Positions 18,096 through 27,720 are shown, counted from the first letter of the stretch. The stretch is 64,000 nt of DNA from Bacteroidales bacterium KHT7 (GCA_900102385.1 FNBQ01000013.1:1-64000); one strand, 5' to 3'. Notes: generated from the sequence alone by a model not told the origin. A program made the numbers and translations.

Positions 18096-19532
18096 ATGAA
18101 AACAGATTCTGACAAAAAACATATAGCAAAATCAATAAGTCTGTTCGGCGGTCTTCAGGGACTCAGCATCTTGTCCGGACTGGTACGAAACAAGGTGGTG
18201 GCAATTCTTTTAGGCCCTGCCGGAATGGGACTTATCTCGCTCTACAACAACATCGTAACCTTGCTCAACAACGTGAGCAATCTGGGCATCTCGTTTAGCG
18301 CGGTAAAGCACATTTCAGAACTTTACGAGGAAGACAATCGCGAAGCCTTGCTAAGATACATAACCGTTGTGCGCGGCTGGACAATCATCTCGTCGCTTTT
18401 CGGACTTGCGTGCGGAGTATCCTTGTCGCCGCTGTTCAGTTATCTGCTGTTCAACGACCTGTATCATAGCATCCACATCAGCCTGCTGAGTCTTGCAGTT
18501 CCGTTCGGGATTGTTTCGGCTGTAGAGATGGGTATTTTGAAGGGCGTGCGCAAGATTCGCGAGATGGCATACGCATCCGTGGCGATGGTAGTGGTGTCGC
18601 TCATCGTGGTTCTGCCAATGTACTATTTCCTTGGCATGAAGGGAGTTATGCCTTCGATTGTAGCCATGGGGTTCATAACAATGGCGGCAGCAACACATTT
18701 CTCGTTTCAGGAGTTTCCTGTTTTTGTTCCGCAGAAGATAAGAGAAACGACTGGTATTGAACGTTTTCCGTGGTACATGGGCAAGGCCGAAAATACCGTA
18801 AAAATCGAGGTTAGGGGAGTTATTGACGAAGGTAAGCCGATGATAAAACTCGGCATCGCTTTCGTGGTCGGAATGTGCGCCACATCTCTTACCGAAGTCT
18901 GCCTGCGAACAGCCCTTCTGAAGATTGCCGACATCGACACCGTAGGACTTTATAACGCTGGATATCTGATAGTTGTAAACTACGCCGGAATGGTTTTCTC
19001 GGCAATTGAGAGCGACTATTTTCCGCGTCTGTCTGCCGTAAACAAAGATGCCGACAGATTCAACAAAGTGGTTAACAATCAAGCATTTGTATCGCTTCTT
19101 ATAATCTCGCCGGGCATAATAGCCTTTATGTTCCTGATGCCGTGGTGCCTGCAACTTCTGTTCAGCGAGCGTTTTCTCGTCATAACTGGTATGTTGCAAC
19201 TCGCAGCCCTCAATCTCTACCTGCGTTCCGTAACGCTTCCTGTAGCATATCTGAACCTTGCCAAGGGCGAGAGCCGCGCGTATCTGATTCTCGAAATATC
19301 ATACGACATTTTCTTCCTCGCATCGATGCTGGTCGGATACAGTCTGATGGGACTTACCGGAACGGGACTGGCAATAACCGTCTCCGCAATTTTCGACTTT
19401 ATAATTGTGGTGGCGTGGTGCTCGCTAAAATACGGCTTCAGGCTTGAGAAGAAAGTAATCATCACGCTTATAATCAACATCTTGATTGGACTGTCGGTTT
19501 ATCTCTTCGTATCGGGATTAGTCAGAATCTGA
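18096..19532 (+). CDS. wzx: Wzx-like polysaccharide/O-antigen flippase
   Basis: A 478-residue integral membrane protein with about 12-14 hydrophobic segments. The N-terminus (SISLFGGLQGLSILSGLVRNKVVAILLGPAGMGLISLYNN) is characteristic of the MVF-superfamily O-antigen translocases of the PST type found in Bacteroidetes glycan loci. It would move lipid-linked oligosaccharide units across the inner membrane. The start at 18096 follows a promoter box; an earlier in-frame start overlaps it. Genes for an amino-sugar pathway and glycosyltransferases follow on the same strand, which supports the role. Which glycan it carries is not deducible. Confidence 0.85.
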   Translation: MKTDSDKKHIAKSISLFGGLQGLSILSGLVRNKVVAILLGPAGMGLISLYNNIVTLLNNVSNLGISFSAVKHISELYEEDNREALLRYITVVRGWTIISSLFGLACGVSLSPLFSYLLFNDLYHSIHISLLSLAVPFGIVSAVEMGILKGVRKIREMAYASVAMVVVSLIVVLPMYYFLGMKGVMPSIVAMGFITMAAATHFSFQEFPVFVPQKIRETTGIERFPWYMGKAENTVKIEVRGVIDEGKPMIKLGIAFVVGMCATSLTEVCLRTALLKIADIDTVGLYNAGYLIVVNYAGMVFSAIESDYFPRLSAVNKDADRFNKVVNNQAFVSLLIISPGIIAFMFLMPWCLQLLFSERFLVITGMLQLAALNLYLRSVTLPVAYLNLAKGESRAYLILEISYDIFFLASMLVGYSLMGLTGTGLAITVSAIFDFIIVVAWCSLKYGFRLEKKVIITLIINILIGLSVYLFVSGLVRI

Positions 19533-19575
19533 CGCCTCGGGCATCTGTTTATTTCCGTTTCTCGATTATTTTATA

Positions 19576-19583
19576 TATTTTTG
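19576..19583 (+). promoter_or_regulatory. Promoter -7 element of the amino-sugar genes
   Basis: TATTTTTG, 18 bases before the ATG at 19602. Confidence 0.6.
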
Positions 19584-19601
19584 CTTCTCAATTGATTAAA
19601 A

Positions 19602-20003
19602 ATGCAAGTACAGACTTTAGAAATACCAGAAATTGTTGATGAAAGAGGAAGCCTCTGCTTTCTCGAGGGGCTGAAACATATTCCGTTCGAGGTGAAAAGG
19701 GTTTTCTGGACTACCAAAGTTCCCGAAGGCAAGGACAGAGGCGGACATGCGCATCAGACTAACGCCGAAGTAGTCTTTGCCATAAGCGGAAGCGTAAAGA
19801 TAAAGACCGACGACGGGAAAGAGCAACTGGAATTCATTCTGGACAAACCAAACGTCGGACTCGTTATTCCGCCAAACGTCTGGGCAGATTTAACTGATTT
19901 CAAGGAAGATACAGTACTTGTAGTAATGGCTTCGGAAGAATATAGCAAGATTGGCTATATACATAATTATCAAGAATTTAAGCAGATGTATGGAAGAGAT
20001 TAG
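19602..20003 (+). CDS. fdtA: dTDP-4-keto-6-deoxyglucose 3,4-ketoisomerase (FdtA/QdtA family)
   Basis: This small cupin enzyme of 133 residues isomerises dTDP-4-keto-6-deoxy-D-glucose to the 3-keto sugar. It is the first committed step to 3-amino-3,6-dideoxyhexoses such as Fuc3N or Qui3N. The FdtA signature is clear: IVDERGSLCFLE near the N-terminus, DRGGHAHQTNAEV carrying the two active-site His, SGSVKIKTDDG, and LVIPPNVWADL. Whether the product is galacto (FdtA) or gluco (QdtA) configured cannot be told by eye. The following gene overlaps its end by 14 bases in another frame. Confidence 0.85.
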   Translation: MQVQTLEIPEIVDERGSLCFLEGLKHIPFEVKRVFWTTKVPEGKDRGGHAHQTNAEVVFAISGSVKIKTDDGKEQLEFILDKPNVGLVIPPNVWADLTDFKEDTVLVVMASEEYSKIGYIHNYQEFKQMYGRD

Positions 20004-20949
20004 TATTGTAAGATACAACGATGAACATTTTGACGAATGGAACAATTTTGTCGATTCGTCGAGAAACGCCACATTCTTGATAAACCGCAACTATCTCGAC
20101 TATCACAAAGCCAGATTCTGCGATGCGTCTGTAATGATCTACATTTCAGGCAAACTGAAGGCTCTCGTGCCCGCTAACTTCGACAAGTCATCTGGCACAA
20201 TATGGAGTCATCAAGGACTTACTTACGGCGGAATCGTTACGCACAACGACATGACTGGCGCAGAGATGCTCGACATTTTCAAGGCTCTCTGCACTTATTT
20301 CAAAGAGCTATACAATGCCACGCAATGGATATACAAGCCATATCCGCACATCTACGCAAGCTATCCAAGCGAAGAAGACTTGTACGCACTTTTTAAAGTC
20401 GGCGCACAACTTACCGTCCGTCAGATTTCATCAACAATAAGACAAGACGAGCCGCTGCCATTCAGAAGCCTCAGAAAACGAGGCGCAAAGAAGGCTCTGA
20501 ACAACGGATACACAATAAAAGACGATGATTTGGAAGGACTAAAAGAATATTGGTCGGTCCTCGACGAAGTCCTTTTCAGTCGCCACGACAAGCATCCTGT
20601 TCACACTTACGATGAGATTCTGCCGCTGGCTTCACGCTTCCGCAAGAATATCATTCTGCACACCGTGGCAAATCCCGACGGGAAAATCTGCGCCGGAGTG
20701 TTGGTATTCCTCAGCAAAATGGTGGCACACGCACAATACATTGCGGGCAACGAGGAGGCAAAGCAGAACGGCGCGCTCGACTTTCTGTTTTATCATCTGA
20801 TAAAGGAGGTTTACAAAGATGTTCCGTTCTTCGATTTCGGAATATCAAGCCAAGATTCCAACGCCTTTCTCAACACCGGACTCCTTTTCCAGAAAGAAGG
20901 ATTCGGAGCAAGAGCCGTATGCTACGACACCTACAAAATAAATCTGTAA
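19990..20949 (+). CDS. GNAT/FemAB-like acyltransferase of a glycan locus
   Basis: A 319-residue protein; the ATG at 19990 lies inside the end of the ketoisomerase gene, giving a 14-base overlap. It has the double-GNAT build of FemAB/Mbn-type acyltransferases. The N-terminal half has FLINRNYLDYHKARF and LKALVPANF. The second half has SLRKRGAKKALNNGY, CAGVLVFLSKMVAHAQYIAGNEEAKQNGALDFL-like folds (core GALDFLFYHLIKE) and DFGISSQD. By position between ketoisomerase and aminotransferase it may N-acylate the 3-amino sugar, a job done by hexapeptide-repeat enzymes in characterised pathways. That assignment is inferred from position only. Confidence 0.65.
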   Translation: MEEISIVRYNDEHFDEWNNFVDSSRNATFLINRNYLDYHKARFCDASVMIYISGKLKALVPANFDKSSGTIWSHQGLTYGGIVTHNDMTGAEMLDIFKALCTYFKELYNATQWIYKPYPHIYASYPSEEDLYALFKVGAQLTVRQISSTIRQDEPLPFRSLRKRGAKKALNNGYTIKDDDLEGLKEYWSVLDEVLFSRHDKHPVHTYDEILPLASRFRKNIILHTVANPDGKICAGVLVFLSKMVAHAQYIAGNEEAKQNGALDFLFYHLIKEVYKDVPFFDFGISSQDSNAFLNTGLLFQKEGFGARAVCYDTYKINL

Positions 20950-20952
20950 ACA

Positions 20953-22083
20953 ATGGCTGAAGAGATTCAATTTTTAGACTTGAAGAAAATTTCGGACTCG
21001 TTCGAGCCTGAGATGTCAGAGGCAATTCTGCGCGTGGTTAAAAGCGGATGGTATCTGCAAGGGCACAGCGTAAAGAATTTTGAACAAGAATTTGCCGACT
21101 ACTGCGGAAGCCGATTCTGCATAGGAGTTGGCAACGGACTCGACGCTCTGACGTTGATTCTCACGGCTTACAAGCATCTTCTCGGCTGGAACGACGACGA
21201 TGAGGTTATCGTATCAGCAAACACATATATCGCCTCGGTTTTGGCAATCACAAAAGCTGGACTGAAGCCTGTTGCATGCGAGCCTTCGTTGGATGACTAT
21301 CTTATTGATGTTGGGCTAATCGAGCAACTCGTCAACAACCGGACAAGGGCAATTATGCCAGTTCATCTCTACGGCAGATGTTGCGACATGACAAGCATCG
21401 CGGAAATCGCCCATAAGCATAATCTGAAGGTTGTGGACGATTGTGCCCAAGCCCACGGAGCGGTTTTCAACAAAAAGAAGGTTGGCTGTCTTGCCGACGC
21501 GTCGGGCTTCAGTTTCTATCCCGGCAAAAACCTTGGCGCGCTGGGCGATGGCGGCGCAGTAACAACCAACGACGAACTTCTTGCCACCGCCATCCGACAG
21601 ATTGCAAACTATGGCTCGGAGCGAAAATATGTAAACAAATACAAAGGCATAAACAGCCGTCTCGACGAGATTCAAGCAGCGGCTTTATCGGTCAAACTTA
21701 AACGTCTCGACAAGGATAATGCAGCACGCCGTAGGGTGGCAGAAGCCTTTACAAAGTGCATCAGCAACCCGTTCGTAACACTTCCATACATAGATGTATG
21801 TCGCGATTTTTCTGGTGATGAGCGCAACGTTTTTCACATCTATCCAATAAGATGCGAACATCGCGACGAACTTCAGAAGCATCTGAAAGCCAACGGAATA
21901 AATACGCTTATTCATTATCCAATTCCGTTCCACAAGCAGAATGCCTACAATGAATGTGCGGATTTGCATCTGCCAATAACGGAAATAATTCACAACGAGG
22001 AACTTAGTCTGCCAATGTCGCCACTTCTTACAGAAAGCGAGATTGAGCGAATTGTTGCAGCCGTAAACAGTTTCAGACCATAA
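20953..22083 (+). CDS. DegT/DnrJ/EryC1 sugar aminotransferase (FdtB/QdtB-like)
   Basis: A PLP-dependent aminotransferase of 376 residues, expected to convert the 3-keto sugar made by the neighbouring ketoisomerase to its 3-amino form. Motifs include [14 protein letters not shown], the cofactor Asp-Asp in [11 protein letters not shown] and the PLP-binding Lys in [17 protein letters not shown]. The C-terminal [24 protein letters not shown] and LTESEIERI segments complete the family pattern. The pairing with an FdtA-type gene supports the 3-amino-3,6-dideoxyhexose pathway. It starts three bases after the acyltransferase stop. Confidence 0.85.
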   Translation: MAEEIQFLDLKKISDSFEPEMSEAILRVVKSGWYLQGHSVKNFEQEFADYCGSRFCIGVGNGLDALTLILTAYKHLLGWNDDDEVIVSANTYIASVLAITKAGLKPVACEPSLDDYLIDVGLIEQLVNNRTRAIMPVHLYGRCCDMTSIAEIAHKHNLKVVDDCAQAHGAVFNKKKVGCLADASGFSFYPGKNLGALGDGGAVTTNDELLATAIRQIANYGSERKYVNKYKGINSRLDEIQAAALSVKLKRLDKDNAARRRVAEAFTKCISNPFVTLPYIDVCRDFSGDERNVFHIYPIRCEHRDELQKHLKANGINTLIHYPIPFHKQNAYNECADLHLPITEIIHNEELSLPMSPLLTESEIERIVAAVNSFRP

Positions 22084-22091
22084 AAATCAGC

Positions 22092-23087
22092 ATGGAAATT
22101 TTAGTTTCAGTAGTCGTAATAACCTACAATCAAGAAGAATATATAGCGCGCGCACTCGACTCGATACTGATGCAGAAGTGCAGCATTCCGTTCGAAATAA
22201 TAATTGGAGAGGATTGTTCAACCGACAGAACGGGGGAGATTTGCGCCCGATATGCCGAACAATATCCCGACCAAATTACTCTTTTCAGAAACTCACCAAA
22301 CAAAGGTCTTCTGAACAACTATTTCGACTGCATTTTGGCTTGCAAAGGCAAGTATGTGGCAGATTGTGCCGGCGATGATTTCTGGGTAGATGAGCACAAA
22401 ATTGAAAAACTTTACACGCTAATGGAGCAACATCCCGATGTTACTCTGGCACATACCGGATATGCCGTGTACAACGAGAATACGGGCGTGGCAAGCACTC
22501 CGCTGGGCTATCAATCCGAGGCTTACATCAAGGACGGAAAGTCGATGCTTCAGGACATCATCTGCCCAAAAGTGCCAATGATGATACAATCTACAATGTT
22601 CAGAATGAAGCCTCTTCTTGAAGGCTACGAAGAAGATACGGCTTTGTTCAGAAACAAAGATTTGCCTTGCGAGGATATGCCTATCTTTGCGGCTCTCGCA
22701 TCAAGAGGAAAAATTGCTTACATTCCGGATACTACGCAATATTATTCGGTTGGTCACGATTCGCTCTCGAACAATATCGACGAAACAAAACAGTTCCACT
22801 TCGTGAAGCGGATGACACGGCTGACTAATTATCTTGCAGAGAAATACGACATCGAAAGCAGAGTTCTCAACGAATGTTTAAAGGTTAAGGCTTTCGCTTT
22901 GATAATGCACGTTTTCAGAACGAACAAGGCCGAACTTCTTTCCGAATACGACAACACGATACAAAGTCTTCATATACAAACAGATACAAAGACTAATATT
23001 CTGCGCCAAGCATTAAAATGCAAAATGTTGTGGTGGACTCTTCTATGCGCTCGCAAAGCGTTTGTCGGCCTTAAAAAATTGGCTTAA
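22092..23087 (+). CDS. Glycosyltransferase family 2
   Basis: A 331-residue GT-A enzyme. The N-terminal half holds VSVVVITYNQEEYIARALDS, the nucleotide-sugar binding Asp in IIIGEDCSTDRTG and ADCAGDDFW in place of the usual DxD, followed by a helical C-terminal half. It starts eight bases after the aminotransferase, closing the plus-strand glycan operon. Its last 17 bases overlap the end of the convergent glycosyltransferase gene. Donor and acceptor are unknown; by context it builds a surface glycan. Confidence 0.85.
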   Translation: MEILVSVVVITYNQEEYIARALDSILMQKCSIPFEIIIGEDCSTDRTGEICARYAEQYPDQITLFRNSPNKGLLNNYFDCILACKGKYVADCAGDDFWVDEHKIEKLYTLMEQHPDVTLAHTGYAVYNENTGVASTPLGYQSEAYIKDGKSMLQDIICPKVPMMIQSTMFRMKPLLEGYEEDTALFRNKDLPCEDMPIFAALASRGKIAYIPDTTQYYSVGHDSLSNNIDETKQFHFVKRMTRLTNYLAEKYDIESRVLNECLKVKAFALIMHVFRTNKAELLSEYDNTIQSLHIQTDTKTNILRQALKCKMLWWTLLCARKAFVGLKKLA

Positions 23088-24060
23088 TCCGTTGTATAAC
23101 AGGCAGAATAACGCGCAAAAATCTTATGCCCCAATTTCGGTTTGTCAGAAAGTACAATATCCTCAAAGATGCAGAACAGTCTTTCTGTTTAAAAGGATAT
23201 AACCCCGTCTCTTTCAGCCATATAAGCGAATCTTTCAGATAGTCGTCGTCCACACCATGGAAAATCATTCCGGCAACCCAGTCGAACGAGAGTTGACGGA
23301 TTTTTCTGTCAAGAAGTCGGGCTTCGGACTTCGAATTGCGCAAACCATATAGCAAGCCTATCGTCTCTTTCAGGTCCTCCATACGTTTTTGCAAATGCTT
23401 ACCGTCTGATTTTGTGGTAATTGAGCCGCTTCGTTTGTAGTAAAAGTACACAACAGAATCGGAAATGCAAATGTTTTTCGCCCTCACCACAAGTTGCGGC
23501 GTAAAAAGTTCGTCTTCGTGCAGAAAATGCTCTCTGAAACGTAGTTTTTCCCAGCAGGAATGGGAATCGAGCAACGAGCGTCTGAAAACGTAAAGGCATG
23601 CCGAAGCCCTTAGATTTGTGGTTTCGAGATATTCCTCAACGCTTTTTACAACGCGCTTCCCCACTTTCAAATCTCCGCGGCACGATGGGGCAGAGGTGTA
23701 CTTCATTCCAAAGGTCAGAATATCCGCAGAATCAGCACTTTTGCACCATTCCACGATGTATTTCAACGTGCCGTCTGCAATCGTGTCGTCCGAATCAACA
23801 AACATTATGTGTTCGCCCCGAGCCGCATCTATTCCTGTGTTTCTCGCGCCTCCAAGTCCCTTGTTTTCCTGTTGGATATACCTTACCGACGGGAAATCTT
23901 CGAGAACCGCCGCCGGACTTTTAGCCGAGCCGTCGTCGATGAGCAGACATTCAACCTCATCTGTCAGGACTTTCTGATTCACAACGCTTTCCAAGCAAGC
24001 GCGAAGCAAATCTCCATCTATATTATAATAAGGTATAATTACGCTTACCAGAGTGCTCAT
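23071..24060 (-). CDS. Glycosyltransferase family 2
   Basis: A 329-residue GT-A enzyme with VSVIIPYYNIDGDLLRACLE, the Asp-Asp in CLLIDDGSAKSP, GLGGARNTGIDAARG and the metal-binding FVDSDDTIADG motif. These are the standard GT2 landmarks. It is read leftward and its start overlaps the stop of the upstream GT4 gene by four bases (ATGA), so the two are translationally coupled. Its 3' end overlaps the convergent GT2 gene by 17 bases. Confidence 0.85.
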   Translation of the reverse strand: MSTLVSVIIPYYNIDGDLLRACLESVVNQKVLTDEVECLLIDDGSAKSPAAVLEDFPSVRYIQQENKGLGGARNTGIDAARGEHIMFVDSDDTIADGTLKYIVEWCKSADSADILTFGMKYTSAPSCRGDLKVGKRVVKSVEEYLETTNLRASACLYVFRRSLLDSHSCWEKLRFREHFLHEDELFTPQLVVRAKNICISDSVVYFYYKRSGSITTKSDGKHLQKRMEDLKETIGLLYGLRNSKSEARLLDRKIRQLSFDWVAGMIFHGVDDDYLKDSLIWLKETGLYPFKQKDCSASLRILYFLTNRNWGIRFLRVILPVIQRIKPIF

Positions 24061-25232
24061 TTCCGATTCTTTATTATGTCTGTAAAAATCATGTCGAGTT
24101 TGTTTGCCAGAACATCGTACGATGCCATCTGACGCACTTTCTGCGAGACTGCAAATCCGTCAAAATCAACGTTTTCGAAGTCCTTCTCCATAGCATCTGT
24201 CAAAGCCTGAACGTTGTCTATCGGCACAACCGTACAGCCGCCGTCGATGCGCAGACTCTGCGGAGTGGTTTCTGTTGCCACAACCGGGATTCCCGTGCTC
24301 ATTGCCTCGAGAATGGAAAGCGGCTGAGCCTCAGAACGACTTGGCAGAACCAGCAGATTACTTTCGTAAAGCACCTCTCTGACCTTTTTGCGCCCCACAC
24401 GACCGTAGCAATGCACATTTTCGGTCTCAAAATGTCTTATCATCTTCTGCATTTCTTCCGAATCTGTTCCGAAGCCCAGAACATCCAAACGGGTGTTTTT
24501 GTGTTTCTTACAGAACTCTTTAAACGCAGGCAGAAGAACGTCGTAGCCTTTCAGCGGAATGAAATTGGCAAGGCACACTATTCTGTACGGCCTTGCAGAA
24601 ATCCGTCGGTCTTCGCGCTTGCGGAAAGCATAGAAATCGGTATCTATGGCATTCGGCATCTCCTTCCAGCGGTATGCCTTCCCAAAAATCGGAGCCAAAT
24701 CATCTACCAACTCGGCTGACACGGGCAGAACGATACTCGCCTCGGCGTATGCCTTCCGTATCAACGGAATCTCCCACGAGTCGTCTCCGCCTGTCTTGGC
24801 TATCTCGGTCGTGAAATAATAACTTGGCAGATGTTCTGTTATTACATAAGGTATCCCGTAGTCGCGGCTAATGAGCATCGACGCATATCCGGCCCAATGG
24901 GCGCAATGGGCATGGATAATGTCGGGTAGGCCATATTTCTGCACATAGTCGGCAAACATCTGTCTTACCGTTTTAACCCATCTCTCAACATTCGGCTTAA
25001 TCATCATCGGAATGCCTCGCGTGTACGAATAGTAAACGCTAACGCCATCCATTTCCATCCATTTTCTGCCGTAGGAATACATACAGAAATCGGTCACGCT
25101 CTTCCTGACAGAAAGCTGTACGTTGCTGATTATCCGCACGGTGTGACCGAACGAACAGAGTGCCTTTGCCTGATCGAGACAGAACTCTCCTCCATAGGGC
25201 GGAAAAAAGGATGGAATCTCAACTATATGCAT
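24057..25232 (-). CDS. Glycosyltransferase family 4
   Basis: A 391-residue GT-B enzyme. The start at 25232 gives the typical MHIVEIPSFFPPYGGEF; an earlier frame extension lies over the promoter. The acceptor half includes PDIIHAHCAHWAGY and PYVITEHLPSY. The donor half has RIVCLANFIPLKGYDVLLPA, GRVGRKKVREVLYESNLLVLPS and the E-x7-E motif in SEAQPLSILEAMSTGIPVVAT. It is the first gene of a two-gene leftward operon with a GT2 enzyme and belongs to the glycan locus. Confidence 0.85.
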   Translation of the reverse strand: MHIVEIPSFFPPYGGEFCLDQAKALCSFGHTVRIISNVQLSVRKSVTDFCMYSYGRKWMEMDGVSVYYSYTRGIPMMIKPNVERWVKTVRQMFADYVQKYGLPDIIHAHCAHWAGYASMLISRDYGIPYVITEHLPSYYFTTEIAKTGGDDSWEIPLIRKAYAEASIVLPVSAELVDDLAPIFGKAYRWKEMPNAIDTDFYAFRKREDRRISARPYRIVCLANFIPLKGYDVLLPAFKEFCKKHKNTRLDVLGFGTDSEEMQKMIRHFETENVHCYGRVGRKKVREVLYESNLLVLPSRSEAQPLSILEAMSTGIPVVATETTPQSLRIDGGCTVVPIDNVQALTDAMEKDFENVDFDGFAVSQKVRQMASYDVLANKLDMIFTDIIKNRK

Positions 25233-25260
25233 CAATATTCGTTTAATATTTAAATAATGG

Positions 25261-25268
25261 CAAAGGTA
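25261..25268 (-). promoter_or_regulatory. Promoter -7 element of the GT4-GT2 operon
   Basis: TACCTTTG on the minus strand, about 28 bases before the ATG at 25232. Confidence 0.55.
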
Positions 25269-25288
25269 GGCATTTTTTTTCATTTCTT

Positions 25289-25319
25289 GTTGTATATTAC
25301 AAATTTAATGTTATCTTTG
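25289..25319 (+). promoter_or_regulatory. Promoter of the FadL-like gene
   Basis: GTTG at 25289-25292, 19 bases, then TATCTTTG at 25312-25319; the ATG is at 25353. Confidence 0.65.
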
Positions 25320-25352
25320 CACACGAATTTTAGAATTTTATGAACAAAAAAG

Positions 25353-27008
25353 ATGAAAAGATTGTTATTTACTAACGGTTTGTTATTTGGAGTATCTGCT
25401 GTAACATTTGCTGGAGGCCTGTTAACGAATACAAACCAGAATGTAGCATTTCTTCGAAATCCTTCGAGAGATGCAGCGATAGCTATTGACGGTGTGGTGA
25501 GCAACCCTGCGGGTGTTGTATTTTTAAAAGACGGAATTCACTTGTCTGTAAACATACAGAACGCACATCAGACACGCGATGTAACTTCTACATTCGGACC
25601 ATTTGTCTATGGCGACGGAAATACAGGCACGACAAAAAAATATAGAGGCAAGGCCGATGCACCGATTGTGCCATCGCTCCAAGCCGCATACAACAAAAAC
25701 AACTGGAGTTTTCAGTTTAACTTCGCAATAACAGGCGGAGGCGGAAAATGTGAGTTCGACAAGGGGCTCGGCTCATTCGAGAGTACGGTAGCAATGCTTC
25801 CTTTGCTGTCTCGTTCGTTGCCATCAATGGCTGAGGGAATGGGACTTGGCACAATAGAAGGTATGCCGCTCATCGACAACTACAAAATGGATACTTACAT
25901 GCGTGGACGCCAGTATTACTACGGTTTTACACTTGGCGCGGCACGCAAGATAAACGATAACCTGAGCGTATACGCAGGTGTCCGCGGATTGTACGGAACA
26001 TCAAACTACTACGGATATGTGCGCAACATTCAGGTGAAGGTAGGCGACAACTGGCTGCCTGCATCCGAGACTTTCAAGAACTATTCGCTGGCAAGCGCAC
26101 AGGCTTATGGCGTTGTAACAGAACAGGCTAAAGAGGCCATGGCTGGCAATAAACCAGAGGATGCTGCCGAATATGCAGCCAAGGCAAAGGATGCCTACAC
26201 AAAGGCTGTCTTGTATCAGGCTCTCGGAACTGCAACCGAAGATGTAACCTTGAACTGCGACCAATGGGGTCTCGGATTTGCTCCGATACTGGGTGTCGAC
26301 TACAAGGTCGGCAACTTCAACTTTGCAGCAAAATACGAGTTCAAGACTCGCATGAGACTGCACAACAAGTCGGCAAATAGCGCAAGCGCCGAGAACATAG
26401 CAGTTCTGGCAAAATACAAGGACGGACAGAAGGTTGAGGACGACTCGCCGGCTTTGCTCACAGTTGGAACACAATGGGAGATTATCCCGTCGCTCAGAGT
26501 ATCTGCCGGATGGCATCACTTCTTCGACAAGGCCGGACACATGTACGAGCATCACGAGCAGAAACTCGGAGGAGATACAAACGAGTATCTTGCTGGTGTT
26601 GAGTACGACATAAACAAGGCTATTCAGGCAAGTTGCGGTTTCCAGAAGACTTGCTACGATTTTACCGACGACTACATGGAAGACATCAGTTTCAATGTAA
26701 GTTCTTGGACTTTTGGAGTTGGTGTTGGAATAAAGTTGAAGGAGAATATGAAGTTGAACCTTGCATACTTCCAGACAAACTACGGCGACTATACAACTGC
26801 CACAACTAACGACTTCAACAACCAGTCGGCAGTAGCAGCCGGCATCATCGCCCCGGTAGTTGCCAAACTGACAGAAAGCGAGGAAATGGGAGCAATGGCA
26901 GCACAGGCTGCAAAAACAGCCCTTGTAAACTCTGGCTCGCTTGCAGGTTCAAACAGTTTCACACGCACAAATCGCGTGCTCGGAATAGGATTTGACATCA
27001 GTTTCTAA
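25353..27008 (+). CDS. OmpP1/FadL/TodX-family outer-membrane transporter
   Basis: An outer-membrane beta-barrel of 551 residues, related to long-chain fatty-acid porins. A signal peptide (MKRLLFTNGLLFGVSAVTFAG) is followed by the family hatch sequence QNVAFLRNPSRDAAIAIDG with SNPAGVVFLKDGIHLS. Many amphipathic strands follow, ending in VLGIGFDISF with terminal Phe. A helical stretch at about 245-290, rich in Ala, Glu and Lys (AYGVVTEQAKEAMAGNKPED), is a likely extracellular insert. It is monocistronic with its own promoter and terminator. The substrate is unknown but should be hydrophobic. Confidence 0.85.
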   Translation: MKRLLFTNGLLFGVSAVTFAGGLLTNTNQNVAFLRNPSRDAAIAIDGVVSNPAGVVFLKDGIHLSVNIQNAHQTRDVTSTFGPFVYGDGNTGTTKKYRGKADAPIVPSLQAAYNKNNWSFQFNFAITGGGGKCEFDKGLGSFESTVAMLPLLSRSLPSMAEGMGLGTIEGMPLIDNYKMDTYMRGRQYYYGFTLGAARKINDNLSVYAGVRGLYGTSNYYGYVRNIQVKVGDNWLPASETFKNYSLASAQAYGVVTEQAKEAMAGNKPEDAAEYAAKAKDAYTKAVLYQALGTATEDVTLNCDQWGLGFAPILGVDYKVGNFNFAAKYEFKTRMRLHNKSANSASAENIAVLAKYKDGQKVEDDSPALLTVGTQWEIIPSLRVSAGWHHFFDKAGHMYEHHEQKLGGDTNEYLAGVEYDINKAIQASCGFQKTCYDFTDDYMEDISFNVSSWTFGVGVGIKLKENMKLNLAYFQTNYGDYTTATTNDFNNQSAVAAGIIAPVVAKLTESEEMGAMAAQAAKTALVNSGSLAGSNSFTRTNRVLGIGFDISF

Positions 27009-27075
27009 ACTGATACACACAAAAAATTGTATACATGTTCATTTTTACGTTATAATTTAACCTCTCATTTTTAGT

Positions 27076-27113
27076 AAAGTGTCGGCTGTGAAGTTGGCAC
27101 TTTTTATTTTTTT
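27076..27113 (+). terminator. Intrinsic terminator after the FadL-like gene
   Basis: AAAGTGTC (27076-27083) pairs with GGCACTTT (27096-27103, one U-G pair), followed by a long T-rich run. Confidence 0.7.
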
Positions 27114-27712
27114 GTACTAGCGTCTGCCAAAGCGAATCCTTTGCTAAAACGTTAATACACCCTTTCAATCATTGTACCAGCCAAAAGTAGAAGAAACGTC
27201 GTAAGGCTATGTTGAGAAACCGAAAGAAAAGATAATCTTTCGAATGGAGATAAATGATGAATTATATTTCAAAAATAATAAGACAAATGACAGTCCACCC
27301 CTCGTGGATAAGTAACCAATTTTGCTTATGAGAGATTATCACAAAATCTTGATTCATAAATCCAAGCAAGCCATGTAGCGAAAGACTAAGAGATACAGGC
27401 AAGAACAATTACCAAACCACATTCAAACAAAAAAATGTTCAAAAAAAGTACGCAACTCCTACAAACGTACGCTAACGCATAACTGCCAAAAAACCTTGCC
27501 GTATCTTTGCATCGTAACCAAGAGACAGGCGCGCGTCCCGAACGAATCCCGAAGGCTTACAAGATTCCGATGGTTACAACAAGCCAAATCGCTCCTTGAC
27601 ATTCTGCAACAACACCAGCAACCACACCAGAACCAAATCAGCACAACGAACAAAGTTGCGGATTCTCTAAAAAATTATACAACGTTTGTCAAAGTCTCAG
27701 AATAACTTTTAT
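27114..27712. other. Long intergenic region with promoter-like box and inverted repeat
   Basis: About 600 bases without a credible gene. TATCTTTG at 27502-27509 resembles a -7 box but lacks an upstream TTTG at the right distance. It is followed by GTAACCA (27514-27520) and TGGTTAC (27571-27577), a 7-bp inverted repeat enclosing a GC-rich stretch. A frame of 69 codons covers the -7 box and ends before the next gene; it starts with TTG and has no recognised domain. The region could be a dispersed repeat, a remnant, or a small RNA gene. Confidence 0.4.
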
Positions 27713-27720
27713 TACCTTTG
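27713..27720 (+). promoter_or_regulatory. Promoter -7 element of the phosphoesterase gene
   Basis: TACCTTTG, 21 bases before the ATG at 27742. Confidence 0.6.

Noticed and set aside
27496-27705. Possible 69-codon gene starting with TTG
   Set aside because: Its start lies before a -7-like box and its translation has no domain; kept only as part of the intergenic finding.
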